DNA from: Flavobacteriales bacterium
GTDB taxonomy: Bacteria > Bacteroidota > Bacteroidia > UBA10329
Reading direction: 5' to 3'
Length of the DNA: 64,000 nt
Assembly (NCBI GenBank): GCA_020635495.1
Contig: JACJZQ010000006.1
Coordinates: 62,001 to 126,000, forward strand
The translations under genes were made by a program, and so were the position numbers. Below are positions 47,710 through 56,416 of this stretch, piece after piece. Every line of letters begins with the position of its first letter. The stretch's first letter is position 1. Below the pieces are notes generated by a model. That model saw only the letters and a program-made list of their open reading frames with translations, had not been told where the DNA came from and searched no databases.

Positions 47710-48657
47710 ATGGAAAACAGAATTACAGAGCTTTTCAACATAAAATACCCGATCATTCAGGCGGGGATGATCTGGTGCAGCGGTTGGCGATTGGCAAGTG
47801 CCGTGAGCAATGCTGGCGGATTGGGAATTATCGGTTCGGGGTCGATGTATCCTGATGTTTTGAAAGAGCATGTTCGGAAGTGCAAAGCCGCTACGGATAA
47901 ACCGTTTGCGGTGAACATTCCACTCCTCTACCCTGATATCGACAAGCACATTGAAACCATCATTGAAGAGAAGGTTCCGATTGTATTCTCATCGGCTGGA
48001 AGTCCGAAAAAATGGACGCCAATTCTGAAAGAACACGGAATAATTGTCGTTCACGTAGTGGCAAGTTCTGTTCTGGCTAAGAAGGTAGAAGATGCGGGGT
48101 GCGATGCGGTTGTGGCAGAGGGTTTTGAAGCAGGCGGACACAACGGTCGGGAAGAAACCACCACGATGTGTCTTATTCCACAAGTTGTGGATGCGGTAAG
48201 CATTCCTGTTATCGCAGCTGGCGGAATTGGAACTGGAAAAACCATGGCAGCAGCATTCGCTTTGGGTGCAGAAGGGGTGCAGATCGGCAGTCGTTTTGTG
48301 GCTTCGCCTGAAAGTTCAGGACACGAATATTTCAAGCAAGCAGTGATTGATGCCAAAGAAGGCGACACCAAACTGAGCATGAAGAAATTGGTTCCTGTCC
48401 GATTGTTGAAGAACAAATTCTTTGAAGAGGTGAAAGCTTTGGAAGACCGTGGAGCTGAAGGTGGAGAATTACTTGAACTACTTGGAAGAGCGCGCGCCAA
48501 AAGGGGAATGTTCGAAGGCGATTTGGAAGAAGGGGAATTGGAAATCGGACAGATATCTGGTTACATCGATGCAATGAAGCCTGCAGCAGAAATAGTGAAA
48601 GAGATTGTAGAGGAATTCAACCAGACCTGTGAACAATTGGGAAATCTGCGGCTTTAA
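47710..48657 (+). CDS. nitronate monooxygenase-like flavoenzyme
   Basis: A 315-residue FMN TIM-barrel protein of the nitronate monooxygenase/2-nitropropane dioxygenase (also FabK-like) family. It shows KYPIIQAGMIWCSGWRLASAVSNAGGLG, then FAVNIPLLYPD, the VVAEGFEAGGHNG line with the conserved His, PVIAAGGIGTG for phosphate binding, and ALGAEGVQIGSRFVASPE. These enzymes use FMN to oxidise nitronates or, in FabK, reduce enoyl-ACP; sequence alone cannot separate the roles. It is cytoplasmic. It starts at the ATG immediately after the flanking repeats of the four-helix-bundle unit. Confidence 0.88.
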   Translation: MENRITELFNIKYPIIQAGMIWCSGWRLASAVSNAGGLGIIGSGSMYPDVLKEHVRKCKAATDKPFAVNIPLLYPDIDKHIETIIEEKVPIVFSSAGSPKKWTPILKEHGIIVVHVVASSVLAKKVEDAGCDAVVAEGFEAGGHNGREETTTMCLIPQVVDAVSIPVIAAGGIGTGKTMAAAFALGAEGVQIGSRFVASPESSGHEYFKQAVIDAKEGDTKLSMKKLVPVRLLKNKFFEEVKALEDRGAEGGELLELLGRARAKRGMFEGDLEEGELEIGQISGYIDAMKPAAEIVKEIVEEFNQTCEQLGNLRL

Positions 48658-48682
48658 GATTGAACACGGATGACACAGATTT

Positions 48683-48714
48683 ACTTACGACTTGTAGCTT
48701 GAGACTTACGACTT
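48683..48714. repeat. AGCTTGTAG-type intergenic repeat, copy 2
   Basis: Head-to-tail units ACTTACGACTT, GTAGCTT, GAGACTTACGACTT just before the aldo/keto reductase start. It resembles 44668-44699 in length, position next to a start codon and unit sequence. Confidence 0.55.
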
Positions 48715-48718
48715 TATT

Positions 48719-49672
48719 ATGAAACAACTGACATTCAGAAACGGAGATAAACTCGACATTCTCGGATTAGGAACTTGGAAATCGAAACCAGGTGAAGTTT
48801 ATGACGCCATTCGAACTGCTATCAAAATCGGTTACCGCCATTTCGATTGCGCGTTCATTTATATGAATGAAAAAGAGATCGGGCAAGCATTTGCCGATGC
48901 CTTCGCTGCTGGCGATGTGAAACGAGAAGATGTTTGGATTACCTCCAAACTTTGGAACAATTCACACAAACAAGAGGATGTTCTTCCAGCTCTGAAAAAA
49001 ACGCTTTCCGACCTGCAACTCGATTATCTTGACCTCTATCTTGTACACTGGCCGCATGTTTTCAAGAAGGATTTCATCGGAGCTACAAAGGCTGAAGAAA
49101 CATGGTCAACTGCCGAGGTTCCGCACATTGAAACGTGGCGCGAAATGGAAGCCACTGTGGAAGCTGGATTGGCAAAGCACATTGGCGTTTGCAATTTCAA
49201 CAAGCACAAACTGAAAGCACTTTCGGATCAAGCGACCATCGTTCCTGAGATGAACCAGGTGGAATTACACCCAATGCTGCATCAGACCGATCTGTTAGAA
49301 TTCTGCAAGGAAAATGGAACGCATGTTACTGCCTATTCCCCACTCGGTTCGCCAGATAGAAGTGCTGGTATGAAAGCTTCAGATGAGCCAAATCTCTTTG
49401 AGCATCCCGTTGTGAAAGAATTAGCGCTAAAGCACAATTGCACTGAAGCGCAGATCATGATCGCGTGGGCCATGGCTCGCGGAACGGCTGTTATTCCGAA
49501 GTCTGTGAATGAAGGAAGACAACTTCAGAATTTCCAATCGACTGAGATTAATCTCTCTGAAGATGACATGAAACTGATGGCTTCGGCAGATACTGGTTAC
49601 CGCTACGTGAAAGGCCAATTCTGGGCTTTTGAAGGAACCGAATATTCGGTGGATTGGCTTTGGAATCGATAG
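48719..49672 (+). CDS. aldo/keto reductase
   Basis: A 317-residue NADPH-dependent aldo/keto reductase, a (beta/alpha)8 barrel that reduces carbonyl compounds. The family motifs are ILGLGTWKSKPGEVYDAI, the catalytic tyrosine in DCAFIYMNEKEIG, the lysine in WITSKLWN, the histidine in LYLVHWPH, HIGVCNFN for the cofactor site, and AVIPKSVNEGR for 2'-phosphate binding. All four catalytic residues (Asp43, Tyr, Lys, His) appear present. Cytoplasmic. It stands after the AGCTTGTAG repeat and ends near the inverted repeat at 49684-49725, shared with the convergent gene. Confidence 0.94.
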   Translation: MKQLTFRNGDKLDILGLGTWKSKPGEVYDAIRTAIKIGYRHFDCAFIYMNEKEIGQAFADAFAAGDVKREDVWITSKLWNNSHKQEDVLPALKKTLSDLQLDYLDLYLVHWPHVFKKDFIGATKAEETWSTAEVPHIETWREMEATVEAGLAKHIGVCNFNKHKLKALSDQATIVPEMNQVELHPMLHQTDLLEFCKENGTHVTAYSPLGSPDRSAGMKASDEPNLFEHPVVKELALKHNCTEAQIMIAWAMARGTAVIPKSVNEGRQLQNFQSTEINLSEDDMKLMASADTGYRYVKGQFWAFEGTEYSVDWLWNR

Positions 49673-49683
49673 AGAATTGAGGT

Positions 49684-49725
49684 TTGAGTAATGAGTATTG
49701 AGAAGGCTTTTTACTCATTACTCAA
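49684..49725. terminator. 14-bp inverted repeat between convergent genes
   Basis: TTGAGTAATGAGTA and its exact reverse complement (49712-49725) enclose a 14-base loop containing CTTTT. It can serve as a terminator for both sides, though its AT-rich stem is weak. A further partial copy of the arm follows it. Confidence 0.55.
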
Positions 49726-49738
49726 TTCTAACTTCTCA

Positions 49739-50353
49739 TTACTTCTTACCAGGAATATTCCACTTAATGGAAGTCCCGTTGAACTCCAACTGCTCCCAGA
49801 TCTTTGCGCGGTTCTTGTTCCAATGGCTTTTGTGCACTCCGAACATCACTGCATCGAAAATCAGCAGGAAACCTCCTTGCATGATCAGCGAATAACCCAT
49901 TCCCTTGAATGAGTTCTTTACGTTCTGATTGCTGTATCGATTCCCGAATTCTTGCAGAAAAACGCCAGAACCAACGTAAAGCACATCCAAACCTGCATTG
50001 ATGAGATAAAGCGTTTCCTGTTGTCGTTGCAGTTTGAAGGTTCCAGGAATGTCATATTGCTTTTTCAATCGCTTTCGCGCTCCGAAGTAGGCAGGCAACG
50101 CAATCCCAAGATTCACCACATTCCATGATGCATTCATCAAATGAAAACTGAACATCATGGAACCAGGTTTGGTGGTCAATGCACCAGCAGTTCCAGCAAT
50201 CAGGTTGCCTGTGGCCCAACTTCCTAACGCAATCATTCCGTTGAGGCTATGCGTGTTCAACTCACGGTTGTAGTTGTTGAATACTTCCATGTCCTGTGCT
50301 TGCGCATTGAACAGAATAGGGAACAGCAATAAGGAAAACAACGTCTTTTTCAT
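49739..50353 (-). CDS. DUF6992-like membrane protein
   Basis: A 204-residue membrane protein with a signal-like N-terminus (MKKTLFSLLLFPILFNAQAQ) and three to four hydrophobic segments, including LGSWATGNLIAGTAGAL, MNASWNVVNLGIALPAYFGA and GMGYSLIMQGGFLLIFDAVMFGVH. The sequence resembles small uncharacterised Bacteroidota membrane proteins with an FNxxNxxL opening (VFNNYNRELN), such as DUF6992, with limited confidence. The frame extends to 50458, overlapping gldF on the other strand; the ATG at 50353 at the signal sequence is preferred. Confidence 0.7.
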   Translation of the reverse strand: MKKTLFSLLLFPILFNAQAQDMEVFNNYNRELNTHSLNGMIALGSWATGNLIAGTAGALTTKPGSMMFSFHLMNASWNVVNLGIALPAYFGARKRLKKQYDIPGTFKLQRQQETLYLINAGLDVLYVGSGVFLQEFGNRYSNQNVKNSFKGMGYSLIMQGGFLLIFDAVMFGVHKSHWNKNRAKIWEQLEFNGTSIKWNIPGKK

Positions 50354-50448
50354 GGCATCTGAAGTTAATCCTTCTTGTTCAGAACAGTAATATTCTTGGA
50401 TTGTTTCGCGTTGACGGGTCTTGCACGAACAGTTAACTTCGCGCACCA

Positions 50449-51180
50449 ATGTGGGCACTGCTTAAAAAAGAGATCAACAGCTTTCTGAATTCACTCATCG
50501 GGTACATCGTTATCTGTGTGTTCTTGTTGTTTGTTGGTCTGTTCATGTGGGTGTTGCCTACAGAAGCCAACGTAATTGACAATGGCTACGCAGACCTAAA
50601 CACACTTTTCATTGTTGCTCCGTGGGTGTTCCTGTTTCTGATTCCTGCCATTACCATGCGCAGCTTTGCAGATGAGAAAAGTAGCGGCACAATTGAATTG
50701 CTGCATACGCGCCCGATCAGCGACCTGAGTATAATTCTCGCCAAATATTTCGGTGGATTACTCTTGGTGGTCTTTTCACTTCTGCCAACATTGGTTTACT
50801 TCTTTTCGGTTTACCAATTAGGTGACCCGATTGGAAATCTGGACACAGGAAGTGTTTGGGGTTCTTACATTGGATTGCTACTTCTTGGTGCGGCATTTGT
50901 CAGCATCGGAATCTTCAGCTCCGCGATAACCAACAATCAAATTGTCAGTTTCATTCTAGCGGTTTTCCTGAGTTGGGGATTGTGGATAGGACTGGAAACC
51001 GTTGCCTCATTCCAATTTCTCGGAACATGGGATCATTTGCTACTCAGCATCGGAATAAACAGCCACTATAGCAGTTTGAGCCGTGGTGTGATTGACACGC
51101 GAGATGTCGTTTATCTCGTCAGTCTAATTGCGGTTTTCATCGCTTTGACACGAACCGTTTTAGAAAGTAGAAAGTGGTGA
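50449..51180 (+). CDS. gldF: gliding-associated ABC transporter permease GldF
   Basis: A 243-residue ABC-2 type permease. It starts MWALLKKEINSFLNSLIGYI, the usual GldF opening, and has six predicted helices. Conserved lines are MRSFADEKSSGTIELLHTRPISD and SSAITNNQIVSFILAVFLSW. In Flavobacterium GldA, GldF and GldG form an ABC transporter needed for gliding; the substrate is unknown, and the ATPase is not in this window. It overlaps gldG by 7 bp. Confidence 0.93.
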   Translation: MWALLKKEINSFLNSLIGYIVICVFLLFVGLFMWVLPTEANVIDNGYADLNTLFIVAPWVFLFLIPAITMRSFADEKSSGTIELLHTRPISDLSIILAKYFGGLLLVVFSLLPTLVYFFSVYQLGDPIGNLDTGSVWGSYIGLLLLGAAFVSIGIFSSAITNNQIVSFILAVFLSWGLWIGLETVASFQFLGTWDHLLLSIGINSHYSSLSRGVIDTRDVVYLVSLIAVFIALTRTVLESRKW

Positions 51181-52895
51181 GAAAACCAGCGGTTCGAGAT
51201 ATCATCCAATTGGTTACGGTTGTCGGAATCGTGATTGCACTGAATGTGCTCAGCGGATTTTTCTTCACGCGTTTCGACCTCACTTCCGAGAAGCGATACA
51301 CCCTTTCAGACCAGTCGAAAGAGCTTTTGGAAGGCTTAGACGATGCAGTCTATTTGAAGGTTTATCTCGATGGAGAATTGCCGGCTGGTTTCCGCAGACT
51401 TCGAGATCGTACCCGCGAAATGCTGGATGAATTCAGAGCGTATTCCAACAACAACATCGAGTACGAATTCATCAATCCGAGCAATCAGCCCGATGAGAAA
51501 AGTCGTAACGACCTATACCGTCAATTGGCGAAGCAAGGCTTGATGCCGACCAACATTCAGATCAAAGCTGAAGATGGGGTTGAACAAAAGTTGATTTTCC
51601 CAGGAGCCATAATGACTTACCGTGGTGAGGAAACAGCGCTGCAATTGCTAAAAAGTCAAATGGGTGCGCTGCCAGAGGAAATGCTCAACAGTTCCATTGA
51701 AGACTTGGAATTCGAGATGACCAACGCCATCAGAAAGCTGACGGAAGTTCGAGCAGAGCGCGTTGGTTTTGTAACCGATCATGGCGAGTTGAGCGAGCGA
51801 CAAGTGGCCGATATGGCACGCTCACTTTCTGAGTATTATCAGTTGGAGCGAGTCGCAATCAACGGAAAACTGAACAGTTTGGTAAGCCGCGCAGAAGGTG
51901 ATAGCGGTGCGGTCATCTTCCCGAAATACAAGGCTATTGTTATTGCTAAACCGGATACGGCTTTCAGCGAGGAAGACAAGTTCATGATCGATCAGTACGT
52001 AATGTATGGCGGTCGCGTGTTGTGGTTGGTAGAACCCATTTTCTGCAACATGGACAGTCTGCGGTATTCGCCCTCTACCCTTGCCGTTCCGATCTCTTTG
52101 AACTTGGAAGACATGCTTTTCAAGTATGGAGTTCGCGTGAATACCGACCTGATTCAGGATGCCAGATGTGCTGCCATTCCCGGTCCATCGGGTTATGTTG
52201 GAGATCAGTTGCAATGGGCGCTTCAGCCGTGGGTCTACTTCCCTATTGTGGTTCCTGAAACGGAGCACCCAGTTATTCGAAATCTGAACGGAATCAAATT
52301 GGAGTTCGCCTGTAGTATTGACACAGTTGGTGGACGAGGAATCAAGAAAACGGTACTACTGAGAACCTCGGACAAAAGTCGAGCCCTCCGAACACCTACA
52401 AAAGTAAGTTTGGATGTGATGGTGGAAGAGCCAAAACCAGAGCAGTTCAACCGTCCGAATATGCCTGTTGCCGTCTTGCTGGAAGGTCGATTTGAAAGTG
52501 TGTTCAAGAACCGATTGACGACCATGATCAAGCAGGATCAGAGCATCAAATTCCGAGAGGACGGAAAACGCAGTAAGATGATAGTTGTTTCTGATGGAGA
52601 CGTGATGCGAAATCACATCAACCCAGATGGAACTTACCTGCCAACAGGCTTCGACAAATACACCAGTCAGCAGTTTGGCAACAAGAAATTCCTGCTCAAC
52701 GCCATCAATTACCTGTGCGATGATGAGAACCTGACTGCAATCCGTTCTCGAGCGCTTGAAATCCGGTTACTCAATAGAAAAAAGGCCGAAGCAGAGAGAA
52801 CCAAATGGCAGTTCATCAATGTTGGAATTCCGATTATGCTCATCATTCTATTTGGAATTCTGAACGCCTACCTCCGTAAAAAACGATACGCCTAA
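51174..52895 (+). CDS. gldG: gliding-associated ABC transporter substrate-binding protein GldG
   Basis: A 573-residue GldG protein. One N-terminal helix (IIQLVTVVGIVIALNVLSGFFF) leads to a large extracytoplasmic domain with TSEKRYTLSDQSKELLEGL, FINPSNQPDEKSRNDL and GLMPTNIQIKAEDG, and a C-terminal helix (WQFINVGIPIMLIILFGILNAYLRKKR) anchors the protein. GTG 51174 or GTG 51177 starts it; either way the overlap with gldF (GTGA) implies coupled translation. DUF4340 follows after 3 bp. Confidence 0.92.
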   Translation: MVRKPAVRDIIQLVTVVGIVIALNVLSGFFFTRFDLTSEKRYTLSDQSKELLEGLDDAVYLKVYLDGELPAGFRRLRDRTREMLDEFRAYSNNNIEYEFINPSNQPDEKSRNDLYRQLAKQGLMPTNIQIKAEDGVEQKLIFPGAIMTYRGEETALQLLKSQMGALPEEMLNSSIEDLEFEMTNAIRKLTEVRAERVGFVTDHGELSERQVADMARSLSEYYQLERVAINGKLNSLVSRAEGDSGAVIFPKYKAIVIAKPDTAFSEEDKFMIDQYVMYGGRVLWLVEPIFCNMDSLRYSPSTLAVPISLNLEDMLFKYGVRVNTDLIQDARCAAIPGPSGYVGDQLQWALQPWVYFPIVVPETEHPVIRNLNGIKLEFACSIDTVGGRGIKKTVLLRTSDKSRALRTPTKVSLDVMVEEPKPEQFNRPNMPVAVLLEGRFESVFKNRLTTMIKQDQSIKFREDGKRSKMIVVSDGDVMRNHINPDGTYLPTGFDKYTSQQFGNKKFLLNAINYLCDDENLTAIRSRALEIRLLNRKKAEAERTKWQFINVGIPIMLIILFGILNAYLRKKRYA

Positions 52896-52898
52896 CCG

Positions 52899-53930
52899 AT
52901 GAAAAAGAACCTCATAGCACTCATCGTATTAGCAGTATTAGCTGCCCTAGCTTACTATGTTTATACTGAGCATGGTTCAGGAACCATCAAACCCGAACTG
53001 CACGATTTTGCCGTGAAAGACACCTCGGCCATTACCAAGATCTTCTTGGCAGATAAGTTCGGAACTACGGTTACTCTCGATCGGCAAAACGTTTCAGAAT
53101 GGACGGTAAACAAAGAGCACAAAGCCCGTAAAGATGCAGTTGATGTGCTACTCAAAACCATTATGCGTGTTGAGATGAAGGCACCGGTTGCCAAAACAGC
53201 GCACGACAATATTGTGAAGTTGATGGCGGGCAAATCCACGAAAGTGGAAATCTACCAGGGCGACAAAAAAGTGAAGACCTATTACGTAAGCGATGCTACC
53301 AAAGACAACATGGGCACTTACATGCTCATTGAAGGATCGAGCACGCCTTTTATCTGTCACATTCCTGGTTTTTACGGATACCTCACCAGTCGCTACATGA
53401 CCAGGCCTTTGGAGTGGAGAGATACGGAGATATTCAAACACCGCCTTCCAGAGATTGCTGAGGTTAAAGTCGAATTTCATCAAGAACCTGAGCGCTCTTT
53501 CAAGATCACTCACTCAGAAGACCGTGTAGTTCAGTTGTTCAAATTGTACCCAGAAGAAACGTTGGTTGAGAAAATGGATACGGTTTTCGTAAAGCGTTAT
53601 CTCCTCAACTACCGCAATGTCCGGTATGAGGGTATTCAGCCATATGATGAAGAACGCGTAGATAGCATCGTCAATTCTCCACCATATTTCACAATCTCAC
53701 TGACCGATAGAAATGGAGAAAAGCGTAGCGTAACTTCTTATCGATTGCCAGCGAATCCGGGAGCCATTGATGCCAATGATGAGCCGCTGATCTGGGACCC
53801 CGACAGAATGCATGGCGTTATCAATGGAAATGAGGATGAGATCATGCTCATTCAGTACTTCACATTCGACAGATTGACAGTTCCGATTGAGTCGTTCCTC
53901 ATCGACCCGAAACTCAGGAGAGACAACTAA
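52899..53930 (+). CDS. DUF4340 family protein
   Basis: A 343-residue protein with an N-terminal membrane anchor (MKKNLIALIVLAVLAALAYYV) and a repeated extracytoplasmic DUF4340 domain, recognisable from FAVKDTSAITKIFLADKFG, TVTLDRQNVSEWTVNKEH, GSSTPFICHIPGFYGYLTSR and SLTDRNGEKRSVTSYRL. DUF4340 genes commonly follow gldG-like genes, so it is probably an accessory of that transporter. It ends 73 bp before dnaN with a clear promoter in between, so dnaN has its own transcription start. Confidence 0.88.
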   Translation: MKKNLIALIVLAVLAALAYYVYTEHGSGTIKPELHDFAVKDTSAITKIFLADKFGTTVTLDRQNVSEWTVNKEHKARKDAVDVLLKTIMRVEMKAPVAKTAHDNIVKLMAGKSTKVEIYQGDKKVKTYYVSDATKDNMGTYMLIEGSSTPFICHIPGFYGYLTSRYMTRPLEWRDTEIFKHRLPEIAEVKVEFHQEPERSFKITHSEDRVVQLFKLYPEETLVEKMDTVFVKRYLLNYRNVRYEGIQPYDEERVDSIVNSPPYFTISLTDRNGEKRSVTSYRLPANPGAIDANDEPLIWDPDRMHGVINGNEDEIMLIQYFTFDRLTVPIESFLIDPKLRRDN

Positions 53931-53950
53931 TTCAGAGTTTTCAACACTTA

Positions 53951-53980
53951 TTTGCTAGCCCCTCCATTAGGCTATATTTG
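53951..53980 (+). promoter_or_regulatory. promoter of dnaN
   Basis: TTTG (53951-53954), 18 bases, then TATATTTG (53973-53980), a textbook Bacteroidota promoter, 23 bases before the ATG at 54004. Confidence 0.8.
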
Positions 53981-54003
53981 TACCCCATTCGAAAACAACA
54001 CGT

Positions 54004-55125
54004 ATGAAGTTCATTGTATCAAGTCAATTGTTGCTCAAGAATCTGCAGGCCATCAGTGGTGTTGTAAGCACCAGCAATACCTTGCCAATTCTAGATAATT
54101 TCCTGTTCGAAATTGAGGAGAACAAGCTGACTGTTTCAGGCTCAGACCTTGAAACTACCATGACCACCAGTTTTGAAATTACCTCGAAAGAGAAAGGTCA
54201 GGTGGCCATTCCTGCAAGAATCCTTTTGGATCTTTTGAAAGGATTTCCAGATACACCGATCACATTCTCCATCAATGCAGAAACGCACGCTGTTAGATTC
54301 ACTTCAGAATATGGTGAGTACAACGTGGCAGGATTGAACGGGGCAGAGTTTCCGAAAGCGCCAGAATTGGAGGCACTTTCTTCTACGGTTGTTCCTGCAG
54401 ATCTACTTGCAAGGGCTATTTCCAAAACGATTTTCGCGGCAGGAAACGATGAACTCAGACCAGTTATGTCTGGCGTTTACTTCGAGCTTCATTCAGACAA
54501 TGTGACCTTTGTTTCTACAGACGCCCACAAATTGGTAAAGTACAGCAGAACTGATGCGAAGGCTGATGCAGGCGCAAGCTTCATCATGCCTAAAAAGCCA
54601 TTGAATCTTTTGAAAAATGTTCTGGCTACAGAAGAAGCGGATGTTACGATTGAATACAACGACACGAATGCTCGTTTCAGTTTTGGCGATGTAACACTTG
54701 TTTGTCGATTGATCGATGGTCGATACCCGAACTACGATGCGGTAATTCCTAAGGAGAATCCGAATGTGCTGACGGTGAACAGAAGCGCTTTCTTGAACTC
54801 GGTTAAGCGTGTTTCTTACTTCTCGAACAAAACCACGCATCAGGTTCGTCTTAAAATGGCTGGCACAGAGTTGCACATTTCTGCAGAAGACCCAGATTTC
54901 GCGAACAACGCAGACGAAAGATTGACCTGCAGCTACAAAGGAGATGATATGGCAATCGGTTTCAACTCAAGATTCTTGATTGAGATGTTGAATAACGTGG
55001 AAACGGAAGAAGTAGTAATAGAGATGTCTGAACCAAACCGTGCTGGTATTCTACTTCCGAGCGAGTCGGTTGTTGAAGGCGAAAACCTGTTGATGTTGGT
55101 TATGCCAGTGATGTTGAATAACTGA
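54004..55125 (+). CDS. dnaN: DNA polymerase III beta subunit (sliding clamp)
   Basis: A 373-residue sliding clamp, the homodimeric ring that holds replicative polymerase on DNA. It opens MKFIVSSQLLLKNLQAISGVV, continues with LPILDNFLFEIEENKLTVSGSDLETTM and GLNGAEFPKAPEL, and ends VEGENLLMLVMPVMLNN, the protein-binding groove region. Length is normal. A strong promoter precedes it and a terminator follows. No dnaA is visible in the window. Confidence 0.97.
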   Translation: MKFIVSSQLLLKNLQAISGVVSTSNTLPILDNFLFEIEENKLTVSGSDLETTMTTSFEITSKEKGQVAIPARILLDLLKGFPDTPITFSINAETHAVRFTSEYGEYNVAGLNGAEFPKAPELEALSSTVVPADLLARAISKTIFAAGNDELRPVMSGVYFELHSDNVTFVSTDAHKLVKYSRTDAKADAGASFIMPKKPLNLLKNVLATEEADVTIEYNDTNARFSFGDVTLVCRLIDGRYPNYDAVIPKENPNVLTVNRSAFLNSVKRVSYFSNKTTHQVRLKMAGTELHISAEDPDFANNADERLTCSYKGDDMAIGFNSRFLIEMLNNVETEEVVIEMSEPNRAGILLPSESVVEGENLLMLVMPVMLNN

Positions 55126-55149
55126 TCTGTCTAGATAGAATTAAAGAAG

Positions 55150-55178
55150 AGGCGAACCGAATGGTTCGCCTTTTTTTA
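55150..55178 (+). terminator. terminator of dnaN
   Basis: A 9-bp stem AGGCGAACC/GGTTCGCCT with loop GAAT and a seven-T run. It also lies at the 3' end of the convergent CmpB-like gene. Confidence 0.88.
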
Positions 55179-55622
55179 TTCCGTAATTCCAATACTTCTA
55201 TTGAAGCGATGGAATTCCTCTATCATGGCACCGAAAGCCATCCACAAAGGGAGGTAATCGAAACGGATATAACCCATGAAATGCCATCCAATCTGGTACT
55301 CCCAAGGGCAACGTCCGGTCATTTGTTCTAATGCAAAGCCCGCAATCAACTCTACCAGCAGAATGGCAACACCGTAGATGAGATAACGCAGCAATCGATT
55401 GTATTTCTTCAACAGATTGAACCCTATCGGAAACAGCACCGAGGTTATTCCATAGATCGGGAACATCCAGATGTAGCTTACACCCATCAAACGCAGGTTG
55501 TCCACGTCACCATTTATCAGGTCAACAATTGCCGTAAAGAATACTTCGGTGGTAATGCCCAGTCCACCATAAAGCACAAACCCGAATACGCGTTCTTTAA
55601 TCCCGATCTTCCTTTTCTCCAT
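55176..55622 (-). CDS. CmpB-like membrane protein (putative ABC-transporter type IV)
   Basis: A 148-residue membrane protein with four hydrophobic segments. Its pattern (MFPIYGITSVLFPIGFNLL, LIYGVAILLVELIAGFALEQ, CPWEYQIGWHFMGYIRFDYLPLW) matches the PF06541-type membrane family called putative ABC-transporter type IV; the true function is unknown. The start at ATG 55622 is preferred. It overlaps the end of the rhomboid gene by 26 bp, so the two are cotranscribed. Confidence 0.75.
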   Translation of the reverse strand: MEKRKIGIKERVFGFVLYGGLGITTEVFFTAIVDLINGDVDNLRLMGVSYIWMFPIYGITSVLFPIGFNLLKKYNRLLRYLIYGVAILLVELIAGFALEQMTGRCPWEYQIGWHFMGYIRFDYLPLWMAFGAMIEEFHRFNRSIGITE

Positions 55623-56337
55623 CTTTCTTAAATACGTAGCGGATATTGATTTTCCTTGGTTCAGCATTCTGCTGTTCTTGTTCGCGAAGCTGCTTTTCTA
55701 CTTGTTCTCTTCTTATTCTTTCAGGATCGGGATACCAGTCTGGCACCTCCTCTTCTTCAACAAGGTCCCAAGAGTATTTCGGTTTTTGCGGGCCTTGTTT
55801 ACGGTAGATGAGTGCTACGGCCAAGCCAGCTATCAGCCCGAACAGGTGACCTTCGTACGAGATGCTATGATCGATCGGAAACACACCCCAAACCAAACTT
55901 CCATACAAGAAAATGACGAGCATGGAAAGCGCCATAAGCTTGAGATGACGTCTCAGAACACCACTGAAAAACAGAAACCCGAACAGCGCATAAACAATGC
56001 CGCTGGCTCCGATATGAAAGTTGGGTCTTCCTCCTATCCAAAGCCAAACACCACTTATGAGGTATACCCACAATAGTGTTTTCGATGCAACAGGTCTATA
56101 GAAGTAGTACAGCATTCCTCCAAGCACAACCAATGCTGTGGAGTTATTGATGAGATGTTTCCAATCTGAATGAATGAACGGATAGGTCAGAATTCCAATA
56201 AGGCCTGACACTTTTCTCGGAAACACACCGAATTGCACGAGGTCCAGATTGAACAACACCTCTCCCACCTCAATAAGCCACATGAAGGCTACGAGTGAGA
56301 CCGGGATCAATAAACTGGTTCTGAATTCTTTGAGCAC
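55597..56337 (-). CDS. rhomboid family intramembrane serine protease
   Basis: A 246-residue membrane protease with six hydrophobic segments. The catalytic dyad is Ser112 in HIGASGIVYALFG and His164 in YEGHLFGLIAG; the upstream HLINNSTAL provides the usual Asn near the first helix hairpin. It cuts membrane-spanning substrates within the bilayer. A charged C-terminal tail of ~65 residues (EEEEVPDWYPDPERIRREQ...) is long for the family and probably cytoplasmic. It overlaps the downstream CmpB-like gene by 26 bp. Confidence 0.92.
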   Translation of the reverse strand: MLKEFRTSLLIPVSLVAFMWLIEVGEVLFNLDLVQFGVFPRKVSGLIGILTYPFIHSDWKHLINNSTALVVLGGMLYYFYRPVASKTLLWVYLISGVWLWIGGRPNFHIGASGIVYALFGFLFFSGVLRRHLKLMALSMLVIFLYGSLVWGVFPIDHSISYEGHLFGLIAGLAVALIYRKQGPQKPKYSWDLVEEEEVPDWYPDPERIRREQVEKQLREQEQQNAEPRKINIRYVFKKDGEKEDRD

Positions 56338-56349
56338 CGTATAAAAGTA

Positions 56350-56373
56350 AGGCCCCGTTGTTAAACGGGGCCT
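56350..56373 (-). terminator. terminator of the T9SS gene upstream of rhomboid
   Basis: A 10-bp perfect stem AGGCCCCGTT/AACGGGGCCT with loop GTTA, followed on the minus strand by TACTTTTAT. It separates the T9SS substrate from the rhomboid gene. Confidence 0.8.
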
Positions 56374-56416
56374 AATGCAAAGGGGGTCGGATCTGCAAGG
56401 GAATAGCCCTTCTCCC

